A stretch of 64,000 nt of DNA. It comes from Neptunicella marina. GTDB taxonomy: Bacteria > Pseudomonadota > Gammaproteobacteria > Enterobacterales > Alteromonadaceae. The notes beneath the pieces are model-generated. The model made no database searches, had not been told where the DNA came from, and saw only the letters and a program-made list of their open reading frames with translations. Below are positions 15,668 through 24,518 of the stretch, in pieces. The position numbers and the translations under genes are program-made. How positions within the stretch are numbered: the stretch's first letter is position 1; each line of letters begins with the position of its first letter. The DNA lies in contig NZ_JACNEP010000002.1 in assembly GCF_014270035.1 (NCBI RefSeq), positions 402,460-466,459 on the forward strand, written 5' to 3'.

Positions 15668-18600
15668 TTAAATCTGCAAATGGGAATAAATCACCCGCAA
15701 AGTATTATGCAGCGACTTTTTCATGGTGGGCCAGAATATTGAAATACTGTCCACCTGACCTTGTTTACACGCCGCTTCAAGCTGGTTGGATAAATCCAGT
15801 AAAGGTTCAGATTTTACGGTTTGTGCCATTTTGATGAGCTTACGCGCCTGCATCAAAATCTGACCGGCATTTTCTGCGTTTACCGCCTCATCGGTTTGTT
15901 CAGTGATCTGTTGCAGCTCTTCCAGTAAACGACTCAGGGCCACCGCTAAGGGTGCATTGTCAGTTTGTTGTTGTAAAAACGGCAGCAACTCAAACCAGAT
16001 TTCTGGTGACTCGGGCAATGGCAAGTCGGCGATTTCCGGCGCGAGTATCACCTGCTGCTGTTCACCCTGGCTTTGTTTGGCCTGTTCTAATTCCTGCTGA
16101 TGTGCCTGTACCCAGGCCTGTTCCTGTTGTTTTAACTGATCCTGACTGCTGGCCAGTTTTTGCTGTGCCTGTTCCAGCGCCTGTTCTTTATCCTGCAACT
16201 GGCTTTGGCTTTGCTGTAATTGTTGCTCCAGTTGTTTTAATTGCTCGTCCAGTTGTGACTGGCTGGAATCCTGTCTGGATAAACTTTGCTGGCTTTGACG
16301 ATACTGCTCCTGAACCTGATTCAGTTCGGCCATTAGCTGCTGATGCTGTTGTTGCAGGCGTTCAACGTTGTTTTCACTTTGCGCCAGCACCTGTTGCTGT
16401 GAATCAAGTTGCTGCTGTAGTTTTTGTTCCTGCTGTTCGCGCTGAGTCAGCTCCTGTTGCAACTGCTGGGCAGCATTTCTGGCTTGCTCCAGTTCCTGCT
16501 GTAAATCATTCTCAGCGCTGCGGGTATGTTGTACCTGTTGCTCAGCATCCTGCAATTCACTTAACTGCTGCTGTAATTTTTGCTGCATGGAATCGTTTTG
16601 TTGTTGCGCCTGTTGCAATGCCTGCTGTAATTGCTGTTTTTGCTGCTCAATTTCATCGCGATGCTGACGCCACTGTTCATCAGTGCCCTGCATCATTTGT
16701 TGTTGCTTGTCGGCACGGTTTTGCACATCGGCCAGCTCAACTTTAAGTTGCTCCAGTTTTTGTGCTTCCTGCAAACGTTCCAGTTTGTCCTGTTCAGACT
16801 GATGCTGAGTCTGGCTGAGCTGTTCCTGAGTTTGTTGCAGGTTTTGTTGTTTCTGCTGAAGTTCCTGCTCCAGAGCCTGTTGCTGTTGTTTCCATTGCGC
16901 TTCACTTTCTGCCATTTTCTGCTGTTGTGTTTGGCTGCGTTGCTCTACATCCTGTAATTCCTGTTGCAGACGGTCAAAGATTTGTTGCTGACGCGCACGT
17001 TCGGCTTTTTCGGCTTCGGTTTGCTGACGCGTCTCATTTAAGGTTTTTTCGGTTTGTTGCAGTTGTTGTTGTTTTTGCAGTAATTCTTGCTGCAAGGCCT
17101 GTTGCTGCTCTTTCCAGTGCTGGTCTGCATCATTCACTTTGGCCTGCTGTTGCTCAGCACGTTGCTGCACCTCTTCCAGCTCTTTTTGCATTTGTTCCAC
17201 GCGCTGTTGCTGCTGGGTTTTCTCAATTTTCTCCTGTTCGGCCTGTTGCTGAGCGGAATCAAGACGCTGCTGGGTTTCATCCAGTTGTGCCTGCTTGGCG
17301 GCTAACTCCTGTTGCAATTTTTGCTGTTGAGATTGCATATCGCCTTTTTGCTGTTGCGACATTTCCTCAAACTTTTGCATCTCGTGTTGCAAGTGATCGA
17401 TTTGACGCGCTTTACCGCTTAGTTCTGCTTGTGCAACCCGATAGGTTTCTTCCAGTTTACGCCGCTGAATTTCGGCCTGTTCACTGGCTTTGCGCTGATT
17501 CACCAACTGTTCGCGCAGCCGTTCACTGGTTTGCCCTGAGCTGAGTAATTGCGATTGCAGGCTGGCAATCTGACCACTTACCTGCCCCATTTGCTGGTCT
17601 TTTTGCAATATGGAATCTTTTAACTGAGCAATCTGAGACGCTGATTCAGTTAATTGCTGCTGTTGCTGCTCACGCTCTTGCTGCAAACGTTCGCCCTGCA
17701 ATTCGCTCTGCTCAAGTTGTTCGCGGGTTTTCTGGTATTTCTGCTGACTTAACTGCAAGGCATCAGCGATTTGATTACGCTGGGTTTGCAATTTACCCAC
17801 GGTTTCACTGCTTTGTGCCAGTTGTTGTTCCAGCTCGGCATTGCTTTGTTTGCTCTCAGCCAGTAATTCCCGGCTTTTGTTGTAATCCTGTTTAAGCTGC
17901 TGCAAATGCGCGGTCACATCGGAATGCGCCTGCTGTAATTCATTTATGGTGCTGAGCTTTTGATCTAAATCCTGCTGCGCTTGTTTAAGGCGGTTTTCGG
18001 TATCCGATAAACTGCGCACCTTACTGGCTAATTTATCCTGACTACTGGCCAGCAACTGTTGTTGTTTTTCCACCTGACGCTCAGCCGCTTGTTGCAGGTT
18101 TATGGCTTCTAAGCGCTCTTCATCGGCTTTGGCCAGCGCGCGCATATCCATCCAGATACACAATACTGAGTCCAGTTTATCGCCCTGGAACATAGGCACG
18201 TAGGTCGCCTGACACGGCAAGGCTTGTTCACCACGCTGATGTTGCCACACCAGACTTTGCGCTTTGCCATCCTCCTGCAGTTGCTGCAATTTAGCCTGCA
18301 GTTTGTCTACGGCCTCCTGATTGGGATTGAGCTCTGGTGAATGCGGGAATTTACCGAGCAATTCATCCTCATCATCAACCGCAAAGAAATCCAGTGCCGC
18401 AGGGTTAAGTTGTGCAAAGCCGTCATTTTTGAGCACCGCCATTGGCATAGAGCTGTGTTGCAACAAGGAATCAAACTTATCCTGATGGAATTGCTGCTGG
18501 CTAATATCAAAAATCCAGCACAGGTAATGCCCGGCTTTTTCGTCATACATATCCATATGCAATTCGCTGGGATGTAATTCACCATCAGCGCCTTTTAAGC

Positions 18601-20191
18601 GTGCGGCAAATCCACGCAATTTTCCTTCTGCCTGTAACTGCTTAGCGGCTTTGCCCGACTGAGTGGGATCATTAAATAACTGATAAAAACTGGTCTTTTT
18701 AAGCTGTTCTTCATTCACGCCCAAACGCTGGGTAAAGGTCGGATTGGCCTGCACCAGTTTGTCATTTTCATCAACAATCGCCATGGCAACAGGTGCCAGT
18801 TCCAGCATGCGATAAAAACGTTGTTTGTGCTGTTGCTGTTCTTTTTTGGCTTGTTTGAGTTCGCTGATGTTTTCAAAAACGCCCACCGAGCCGCCATTTT
18901 GCCCATTAGCCTGTTTGATGCGCTGCAAACGAAAACGCAGCGTTTTACGGTTGCCCAGTTTATCGGTGAAGTCCCATTCCTTATGCGCAGAGCCAGACAG
19001 GCTCATTAACATCAAATCATTGCTTTGGTGCTGCTGACGAATATCATCCGGAATAAAAGACAACTCGTTTAAGTGTTTATCCTGCACCTGACTAAAAGTC
19101 ACCGAAAAAAGCTGTTCAAAGGCATTGTTGGCGTTAATCAGGTGCCCCTGTTCATCTAACATATAAGTGGCATGAGGTTGCGCATGGGAAAAGGCTAACC
19201 ACTCAGTTTGTTGTTTAACTAACTGCTGACGTGTTTGCGCCAAAGCCTTTTGCGGCAGGATCCAGATCATCAGTTTTTTGTGACCATCGGCCTGGGTTAT
19301 CGCCTGCAGATACAAATGCGCCAGAATCAAATCAGACATACCACTGGTAAAACGGCATTCAAAATTCACCGGCTGCATTTTCATTGCCTGCTCAACGCTT
19401 TGTGACCACAGGCTCCAGTCCTGACGATAGATACGTTTTAGCAAAGTTTCAGCCGGGCCGTTTAGTTGTTCAATCGGTTCATCCAGCAATTCTGCCAGCG
19501 CCTGATTGACTTCAATCTGGTTTTGTTCCACATCAAATTGCACCTCAGCAATTGACGAGGCTTTCATCATCGAATCCAGTTGCTGTTGCGATAAGGTCAG
19601 TTCATCGATTTGCTGCTGATAACGACTAACATCATCCAGACTCAGGCTGAATGCCAGTTGTTGCTGGCTGTCACTGGCGGCGCGTAAACCTGCCAGATAG
19701 GTTTTCCCGTCCAGCTGAATATGGCAACGGGTAGCCATGGTTTTGGCAAACGCTTCAACCAGTTTGCTTTGCTCAGCGAGCTTAAGCACGCTTTGCCAGT
19801 GTTTAGCGCTTAATTGCTCGGGTTTTGCATTTAACCAGCGCGCCATTTGTTTATTCACAAACAGGATATTGCCGCTGGCATCAAGGTGCATCACACCTTG
19901 TTCAGCGTTTTGCAAATGTTGCTGGCTATCCTGCAACAGGTGACTGATTTGTTGATGTTGTAATTCAGCTTTGGCCAGCTTGCTTTTTTGCACTAAAAAT
20001 AAAATCAGCAGGATTAATGCAATGGCAGCAACCACCGCTAACACTGCTAACTGAGGCACAGTTAATCCGAGCGGCAAGGCGCTATCGGCCGCCAGCGCTC
20101 GAGCACTATAAAAACCTGCGCTTAATAGCCACAGACAACAATTGAATAAACCTTTTGTTTTGGCCGCCTTTTTCACCCGCAATAACCCCAT
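15668..20191 (-). CDS. Very large membrane-anchored PAS and Gln-rich coiled-coil protein
   Basis: The 1507 residues begin with one hydrophobic stretch near the N-terminus and a clear transmembrane helix at about 48-66 (LAVLAVVAAIALILLILFLV). Four PAS-like domains follow, roughly at 85-190, 335-445, 460-575 and 580-690 (MHLDASGNILFVNKQMARWL, ATYMLDEQGHLINANNAFEQ, PVAMAIVDENDKLVQANPTF, MPMAVLKNDGFAQLNPAALD). Then come about 670 residues of nearly unbroken coiled coil, extremely rich in Gln, Glu and Leu. The last ~110 residues form a helical domain like a histidine phosphotransfer module, but without a histidine at the expected ARKLIKMAQ position. No kinase, GGDEF or methyl-accepting output is seen. 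Confidence 0.8.
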   Translation of the reverse strand: MGLLRVKKAAKTKGLFNCCLWLLSAGFYSARALAADSALPLGLTVPQLAVLAVVAAIALILLILFLVQKSKLAKAELQHQQISHLLQDSQQHLQNAEQGVMHLDASGNILFVNKQMARWLNAKPEQLSAKHWQSVLKLAEQSKLVEAFAKTMATRCHIQLDGKTYLAGLRAASDSQQQLAFSLSLDDVSRYQQQIDELTLSQQQLDSMMKASSIAEVQFDVEQNQIEVNQALAELLDEPIEQLNGPAETLLKRIYRQDWSLWSQSVEQAMKMQPVNFECRFTSGMSDLILAHLYLQAITQADGHKKLMIWILPQKALAQTRQQLVKQQTEWLAFSHAQPHATYMLDEQGHLINANNAFEQLFSVTFSQVQDKHLNELSFIPDDIRQQHQSNDLMLMSLSGSAHKEWDFTDKLGNRKTLRFRLQRIKQANGQNGGSVGVFENISELKQAKKEQQQHKQRFYRMLELAPVAMAIVDENDKLVQANPTFTQRLGVNEEQLKKTSFYQLFNDPTQSGKAAKQLQAEGKLRGFAARLKGADGELHPSELHMDMYDEKAGHYLCWIFDISQQQFHQDKFDSLLQHSSMPMAVLKNDGFAQLNPAALDFFAVDDEDELLGKFPHSPELNPNQEAVDKLQAKLQQLQEDGKAQSLVWQHQRGEQALPCQATYVPMFQGDKLDSVLCIWMDMRALAKADEERLEAINLQQAAERQVEKQQQLLASSQDKLASKVRSLSDTENRLKQAQQDLDQKLSTINELQQAHSDVTAHLQQLKQDYNKSRELLAESKQSNAELEQQLAQSSETVGKLQTQRNQIADALQLSQQKYQKTREQLEQSELQGERLQQEREQQQQQLTESASQIAQLKDSILQKDQQMGQVSGQIASLQSQLLSSGQTSERLREQLVNQRKASEQAEIQRRKLEETYRVAQAELSGKARQIDHLQHEMQKFEEMSQQQKGDMQSQQQKLQQELAAKQAQLDETQQRLDSAQQQAEQEKIEKTQQQQRVEQMQKELEEVQQRAEQQQAKVNDADQHWKEQQQALQQELLQKQQQLQQTEKTLNETRQQTEAEKAERARQQQIFDRLQQELQDVEQRSQTQQQKMAESEAQWKQQQQALEQELQQKQQNLQQTQEQLSQTQHQSEQDKLERLQEAQKLEQLKVELADVQNRADKQQQMMQGTDEQWRQHRDEIEQQKQQLQQALQQAQQQNDSMQQKLQQQLSELQDAEQQVQHTRSAENDLQQELEQARNAAQQLQQELTQREQQEQKLQQQLDSQQQVLAQSENNVERLQQQHQQLMAELNQVQEQYRQSQQSLSRQDSSQSQLDEQLKQLEQQLQQSQSQLQDKEQALEQAQQKLASSQDQLKQQEQAWVQAHQQELEQAKQSQGEQQQVILAPEIADLPLPESPEIWFELLPFLQQQTDNAPLAVALSRLLEELQQITEQTDEAVNAENAGQILMQARKLIKMAQTVKSEPLLDLSNQLEAACKQGQVDSISIFWPTMKKSLHNTLRVIYSHLQI

Positions 20192-20310
20192 ACTTCATTG
20201 ATTTTTTTAGCATAACCAATTTTTGGTGTTTGGAATGTGCCGTAAAAACCACATGCGTGTATAAATCTATACCTTAAATATAGAGGGCTGGCGGCAAATT
20301 GTTGCTCAAA

Positions 20311-20799
20311 TTAAAAGGTAGATTTTCGTTTAAAGCCTGGATGGGAAAATTCGCAGCTGCAGGCGTATTGAATTTGATCCGGCGAAAAGCCACGGTACTG
20401 CAAATAACGTTGGTGTTTTTGCTTTTGTTGCGCAGTAAGAGGCAAAGCATCGCGGCTAAATTTTTTATCATGCACCGTTTTAGCTAACTCAAACCAGTCT
20501 ACGTCCTGCTCTGCCAGTGCCTGATTTACCGCGCTATCTTCCACGCCTCGTTCGCGTAATTCGTTGCGAATGCGCAACTGCCCTTGTCCTTTGGCGATGC
20601 GCTGACGCACAAAGCTTTCAGCAAAACGCAAATTAGACTGCCAACCACGCTGCTTAAACTGCTCAAGTATTGGTGATAACTCCTGTGCACTAATGCCACG
20701 TTGCTGCAGTTTTTGATACAGTTCACGTTCGCTGTGTTCACGGCGTGCTAACAAACGGGTCAGAGTTTCACGGATGGAGGAAGGCGTATTGTCTGTCAT
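20311..20799 (-). CDS. recX: Regulatory protein RecX
   Basis: RecX binds RecA filaments and limits recombinase activity and the SOS response. The 162-residue product has the family's three-helix repeats: SIRETLTRLLARREHSERELYQKLQQRG, FAESFVRQRIAKGQGQLRIRNELRERGV and KHQRYLQYRGFSPDQIQYA. The length is normal. recA, which usually lies directly upstream, is not in the window; a plus-strand acetyltransferase gene diverges instead. alaS, the usual downstream neighbour, is about 16 kb away. Confidence 0.93.
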   Translation of the reverse strand: MTDNTPSSIRETLTRLLARREHSERELYQKLQQRGISAQELSPILEQFKQRGWQSNLRFAESFVRQRIAKGQGQLRIRNELRERGVEDSAVNQALAEQDVDWFELAKTVHDKKFSRDALPLTAQQKQKHQRYLQYRGFSPDQIQYACSCEFSHPGFKRKSTF

Positions 20800-20848
20800 C
20801 TACTTTTGTACTTGGCATCTGGTTGGCCAAGTGTAATAGTTCCAGCCA

Positions 20849-22012
20849 ATGCAGACCAGCCACGATGTTATCATGTCCATTAGTATTCAATTAGTTAGTG
20901 ACATTTCCAGTCTCCCGCGCCAACAATTTAATTGCCTGGAGCGTCACGGTTACCCCTTTTTAACTCATGATTTTTTACAGGCACTGGAGCAACAACATTG
21001 TGTCGGTGGCAACAGTGGCTGGCAGGCACAACATCTGGCGATTTATCAGCAACAACAGCTCATTGCATTTGTACCTGTTTATCAAAAAAGCCATAGCTAC
21101 GGTGAATACGTATTTGATTTTAGCTGGGCGGATGCCTATGCCCATCACGGGCTGGATTATTTTCCCAAACTGGTGGCGGCAATTCCTTTTACACCCGTGC
21201 CGGGGCCACGTTTAATCACTGTTGCGGGACTTGATTCAGATACGCTAAACAAACTCTACCAACAGATTGATCTGTGGTTTAGTCAGCAGCCTTATTCATC
21301 GCTGCACTGGTTATTTATCCCCGAATCTCAAATTCCAATTCTGCAACAACATGGTTATGCCATCCGCCATAGCGTGCAGTTTCACTGGTTTAATCATGAC
21401 TATCAGCAGTTTGATGATTTTCTGGCACGTTGCAATTCGCGTAAACGCAAAATGATGCGTAAGGAACGCCAAAAGGTAACGCTGGCAGGCGTGACGGTAT
21501 CGCGGGTTTCAGGTCAGGATCTTAGTGCTGAACATATGCGTCAGTTCTACCATTGTTATTGCGCCACTTACCTTAAACGCAGTGGCCATAGCGGTTATTT
21601 AAGTGAAGGATTTTTCCTGCAATGCCAACAGCAGATGGCCGACAATATGTTGCTGGTGATGGCGCACAGGGATGAAGAGCTTATCGCTTCTGCCCTGTTC
21701 TTTTTCGATGACAATAATCTGTATGGCCGTTACTGGGGTGCGCTTGAAGAGGTAGATGCGCTGCACTTTGAGTGCTGCTTTTATCAGGGTATAGAGTTTT
21801 GTATTGAACGCGGCATCAGTATTTTTAACCCCGGCACCCAGGGCGAACATAAAATTTTGCGCGGCTTTGAGCCAAGCTGGTGTTATTCAGCACATAAACT
21901 GCAACATGCCGATTTCCAACATGCTATCGCTAACTTTGTCATTGACGAACACAAACAACTGCAACTCTATCACCAGCAAGCCAGCAGCTTATTGCCTTAT
22001 AAATCAGACTGA
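20849..22012 (+). CDS. FemAB-like/GNAT peptidogalycan-type acetyltransferase (DUF482)
   Basis: The 387-residue protein matches the DUF482 family of FemAB-like GNAT enzymes, often annotated as peptidogalycan biosynthesis proteins. Visible segments are FSWADAYAHHGLDYFPKLVAAIPFTPVPGPRL, RNSRKRKMMRKERQKV-like RKRKMMRKER, FYHCYCATYLKRSGHSGYL, and the end FNPGTQGEHKILRGFEPSW. The acyl acceptor is unknown. The first ATG is at 20849; a second at 20873 (MSISIQLV) lies closer to the conserved region, and neither has a strong ribosome-binding site. It diverges from recX with only about 50 bp between. Confidence 0.85.
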   Translation: MQTSHDVIMSISIQLVSDISSLPRQQFNCLERHGYPFLTHDFLQALEQQHCVGGNSGWQAQHLAIYQQQQLIAFVPVYQKSHSYGEYVFDFSWADAYAHHGLDYFPKLVAAIPFTPVPGPRLITVAGLDSDTLNKLYQQIDLWFSQQPYSSLHWLFIPESQIPILQQHGYAIRHSVQFHWFNHDYQQFDDFLARCNSRKRKMMRKERQKVTLAGVTVSRVSGQDLSAEHMRQFYHCYCATYLKRSGHSGYLSEGFFLQCQQQMADNMLLVMAHRDEELIASALFFFDDNNLYGRYWGALEEVDALHFECCFYQGIEFCIERGISIFNPGTQGEHKILRGFEPSWCYSAHKLQHADFQHAIANFVIDEHKQLQLYHQQASSLLPYKSD

Positions 22013-22080
22013 TAAAGCTGCCAAACAAAACAAGCAAACCTGACTTTAAGTAAAAACAACCAAACTAAATGTAAAATATA

Positions 22081-22117
22081 TTTGACATTGCATATTTTGC
22101 GATCAATTATAGTCAAA
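22081..22117 (+). promoter_or_regulatory. Promoter with flanking inverted repeat, likely XRE operator
   Basis: A perfect -35 box TTGACA (22082-22087) and a possible -10 TATAGT (22108-22113, spacing 20) precede the membrane protein/XRE pair. TTTGAC (22081-22086) and GTCAAA (22112-22117) are inverted copies overlapping both boxes, a plausible site for the XRE repressor encoded downstream. Confidence 0.5.
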
Positions 22118-22150
22118 CAAACTTTACTTAAAGACAAAGGAGATAGACAA

Positions 22151-22564
22151 ATGACCCAACCCAATCAGGACAACTGGCAAAACAAGGTGAAAAGCAACAC
22201 CTTAAAAATGGCTTACTGGACAGGCGCATGGTTAATGACTTTAGCCTTAGCCACCTTCGGCCCGGTTTTTTTGTGGCAACAACCAACCATTAGCCATGCG
22301 GCTACCATTGTTAACTTACTGGTCGGTATTGGTATGTTGGTGGCCAATCATAAACATTTGCAGGTACAGGATGAGTTACAGCAAAAAATCCAGCTGGAGG
22401 CCATGGCGCTGACTTTAGGTGTGGTGGTTATCGTAAGTATGGCTTATGCCACCATACAGGGTGACCAGCTACTTAATGTCAAAGATACCTTATCCAATCT
22501 GATGTTTATTATCGGCATAACCTACCTCATTGGTGTGTTTATGGGACGGAGAAAATACCAATGA
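22151..22564 (+). CDS. Four-helix membrane protein paired with an XRE regulator
   Basis: The product is 137 residues with four hydrophobic segments: TGAWLMTLALATFGPVFLW, TIVNLLVGIGMLVAN, LEAMALTLGVVVIVSMAYA and LMFIIGITYLIGVFMG. The ATG at 22151 is chosen because AAAGGAGA lies nine bases before it; the frame is open from 22082 but that start would overlap the promoter. The last four bases (ATGA) overlap the start of the HTH gene. Such membrane-protein/XRE pairs are common in bacteria, but the role of the membrane part is not known. Confidence 0.75.
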   Translation: MTQPNQDNWQNKVKSNTLKMAYWTGAWLMTLALATFGPVFLWQQPTISHAATIVNLLVGIGMLVANHKHLQVQDELQQKIQLEAMALTLGVVVIVSMAYATIQGDQLLNVKDTLSNLMFIIGITYLIGVFMGRRKYQ

Positions 22565-22755
22565 AAAATCGCCTGAAAGTATTGCGTGCCGAACGCGACT
22601 GGACGCAGGGTGATTTGGCTAATGCGCTGGAAGTATCGCGCCAGACGGTTAACGCCATCGAAACCGGAAAGTTTGATCCCAGTTTGCCGCTGGCGTTTAA
22701 AGCCGCGCGCTTATTTAATCTGAAGATTGAAGATATTTTTTCGGATGAAAATTAG
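22561..22755 (+). CDS. XRE-family transcriptional regulator
   Basis: A 64-residue single-domain helix-turn-helix protein. MKNRLKVLRAERDWTQGDLA and LEVSRQTVNAIETGKFDPSL form the five-helix XRE fold, and the end IEDIFSDEN is typical of the small YgzD/YozG-like subgroup. It is translationally coupled to the membrane protein gene by an ATGA overlap and probably represses their shared promoter. Confidence 0.88.
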   Translation: MKNRLKVLRAERDWTQGDLANALEVSRQTVNAIETGKFDPSLPLAFKAARLFNLKIEDIFSDEN

Positions 22756-22793
22756 TAAGCAGGCTTCAACAGGCAATTCAGCCGCAGTTTGCT

Positions 22794-23315
22794 TTAAGCA
22801 AGTTGCGGCATTTCTTCCAACACCTGTTGCATACGTTTTTCAACCGAGCCCGATACCAGAGTAAATGGAATTTTGTGTTGTTTAAGGTAATCGAGAATAA
22901 AAGCCTGAAACTCTATGCGATTGGCATCGCCAGAACGTTCCCAGGTATCGTCATAGGGAATATCGGTATCACACACAATCACGCGCTGATAACGAGTCCA
23001 GCACTCGCTGGCCAGTTTGCTTAATTCAGGCAATGCACTGTTGTGATAATGCAAGGCAAAATGCCAGGTGGTGAAGGCATTGGTATCACACAATAAAATC
23101 CTGTTAGCATTGCTGATAGCTGCATCTTCCATCTGATTTTGCATTTGCGCGATATGCAATAACTGCCCGGGCGTTAAACGGCGGTCTACCTGATGTTCAA
23201 GCCAGTAGTCACGGCCATATTCTTCAACCCAGTTGGTATTAAGTTGCTGGCTAAGTGCATTAATCAGTGTGGTTTTACCGGTTGAAGGCGCACCAAGGAA
23301 TACCCATTTTTTCAT
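22794..23315 (-). CDS. NadR-like nicotinamide riboside kinase (AAA ATPase)
   Basis: The 173-residue protein has a Walker A motif, FLGAPSTGKTTL (residues 6-17). EEYGRDYWLEHQVDRRLTPGQLLHIAQMQ and LLCDTNAFTTWHFALHYH follow, as in the C-terminal kinase domain of NadR. It probably phosphorylates nicotinamide riboside to NMN in the cytoplasm. The context supports this: the start overlaps the pnuC stop by four bases, so transporter and kinase are made together and trap the imported riboside. The N-terminal adenylyltransferase and repressor domains of full NadR are absent. Confidence 0.85.
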   Translation of the reverse strand: MKKWVFLGAPSTGKTTLINALSQQLNTNWVEEYGRDYWLEHQVDRRLTPGQLLHIAQMQNQMEDAAISNANRILLCDTNAFTTWHFALHYHNSALPELSKLASECWTRYQRVIVCDTDIPYDDTWERSGDANRIEFQAFILDYLKQHKIPFTLVSGSVEKRMQQVLEEMPQLA

Positions 23316-23926
23316 ACTGTTACTTCTGTTTTAACTCTGTTTTGTTGCAGGTTTTGCCACCACTGCCATTGGCCAATAATCGACATAAGCAAAAAGCAGC
23401 CGTATAAAACCGAGGTTGGGTGCAAACCTTTTTGCCAATAAATCACAATAGCCACCAGATCCACCACTATCCACACCAGCCAGTTCAGTAACTTTTTGTA
23501 CGACAATAACCATTGCGCGACTAATGAAGCGCAGGTGGTAAAGGCATCAGCATAGGGGAAACTGGCATCAGTGTGGTTGGCCATTATATAACCCAGGCCC
23601 GCAGAACTTAAGATAATTACCACGGAGCTTATAAGATAAAGTGTCGCTGAGCCCGCATCCACATCAATATGGCCTTTATCATCCGTGGATTTTGACCAAA
23701 TCCACCAGCCATAAAACTGAAAGCCGATGTAAAAAATTTGCAAAATGGTGTCGGAGTAGAGTTTGCTCTGATAAAAAATGTAAGTGTACAAACTCACCTG
23801 CACCAGTCCTGCGGCGAAGCACCAGATAGAACGACGGATAAGCAAATACACACATAAAAAACCAGCGACTGTGGCTATCCATTCAATCGGAGTCGCACCG
23901 GCAAAGCCGGCTAAAAAATCACTCAC
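23312..23926 (-). CDS. pnuC: Nicotinamide riboside transporter PnuC
   Basis: PnuC is an inner-membrane facilitator for nicotinamide riboside. The 204-residue protein has about seven transmembrane segments. It contains the family motif region IFYIGFQFYGWWIW, with the conserved aromatic substrate-box residues, preceded by LYSDTILQ. An end segment (NWLVWIVVDLVAIVIYWQKGL) is also typical. It lies between a DUF938 methyltransferase gene (8-base overlap) and the NadR-like kinase gene (4-base overlap). The window also holds a second PnuC-type gene at 35126 in a thiamine operon. Confidence 0.9.
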   Translation of the reverse strand: MSDFLAGFAGATPIEWIATVAGFLCVYLLIRRSIWCFAAGLVQVSLYTYIFYQSKLYSDTILQIFYIGFQFYGWWIWSKSTDDKGHIDVDAGSATLYLISSVVIILSSAGLGYIMANHTDASFPYADAFTTCASLVAQWLLSYKKLLNWLVWIVVDLVAIVIYWQKGLHPTSVLYGCFLLMSIIGQWQWWQNLQQNRVKTEVTV

Positions 23927-24518
23927 TGATAGTGCTCTGCTTACGAAACACCAACAGCTGGTTATTGGCCGGTAAACGATATTGATGTTGGAGAGTTAGC
24001 TGCGGTTGCAGCGCGCAAAGCGCTTCAATATCGCGAATGCCACCAAAACCCTGTTCAGCCAGCCACAGATCAAACTGCGCATTGCTGTCACTGGTATATT
24101 CGCCATTCACATTAAACGGGCCATATAAACAAAACACGCCGTTATCAGCTAGGTTTTGTGTTATCAGTTGGAACATCAGCTCAACTTCATGCCACTGCAT
24201 AATATGTGCAGTATTGGCGCTAAAAACCGCATCTACCGCTGGCAGCGGCCAGTCATTTTCACCAATTTTAAAACAAAGCGGTGCATGTAAATTATCGGCA
24301 GGAAATGCCTGATGCCAGCTAACAATACCGGCGTGGTTGTCCAATACGTCGCTGGTATGCCAGTTTAAATGCGGCAACAAAGGGGCAAAATGCACGCTGT
24401 GCTGCCCCGTACCACTACCAATTTCCAGTACCTTGCTGGCACTGGCAAATTGCTCAATTAAACACTCCGCTATCGGTTGTTTGTTGTTTTCACAGGCCTG
24501 ACTAAAGGGTTTAGACAT
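23919..24518 (-). CDS. DUF938 SAM-dependent methyltransferase
   Basis: The 199-residue protein belongs to the DUF938 family of class I methyltransferases. The SAM-binding glycine motif is VLEIGSGTGQHSVHFAPLLP (about residues 31-50). DUF938 hallmarks follow, including the start MSKPFSQACENNKQPI, HIMQWHEVELMF and LYGPFNVNGEYTSDSNAQFD. The substrate is not known. It overlaps wbuC-like and pnuC genes by eight bases on each side, in a tightly packed operon. Confidence 0.88.
   Translation of the reverse strand: MSKPFSQACENNKQPIAECLIEQFASASKVLEIGSGTGQHSVHFAPLLPHLNWHTSDVLDNHAGIVSWHQAFPADNLHAPLCFKIGENDWPLPAVDAVFSANTAHIMQWHEVELMFQLITQNLADNGVFCLYGPFNVNGEYTSDSNAQFDLWLAEQGFGGIRDIEALCALQPQLTLQHQYRLPANNQLLVFRKQSTISE

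Noticed and set aside
15903..17544. Long plus-strand open frames such as 15952-16746
   Set aside because: They lie opposite the Gln-rich coiled coil; repeated CAG/CTG codons keep the reverse frame open. They have no ribosome-binding sites.
16000..17700. Microsatellite-like CTG/TTG runs as a DNA repeat element
   Set aside because: They are explained by glutamine and leucine codons in the coiled coil of the minus-strand gene.
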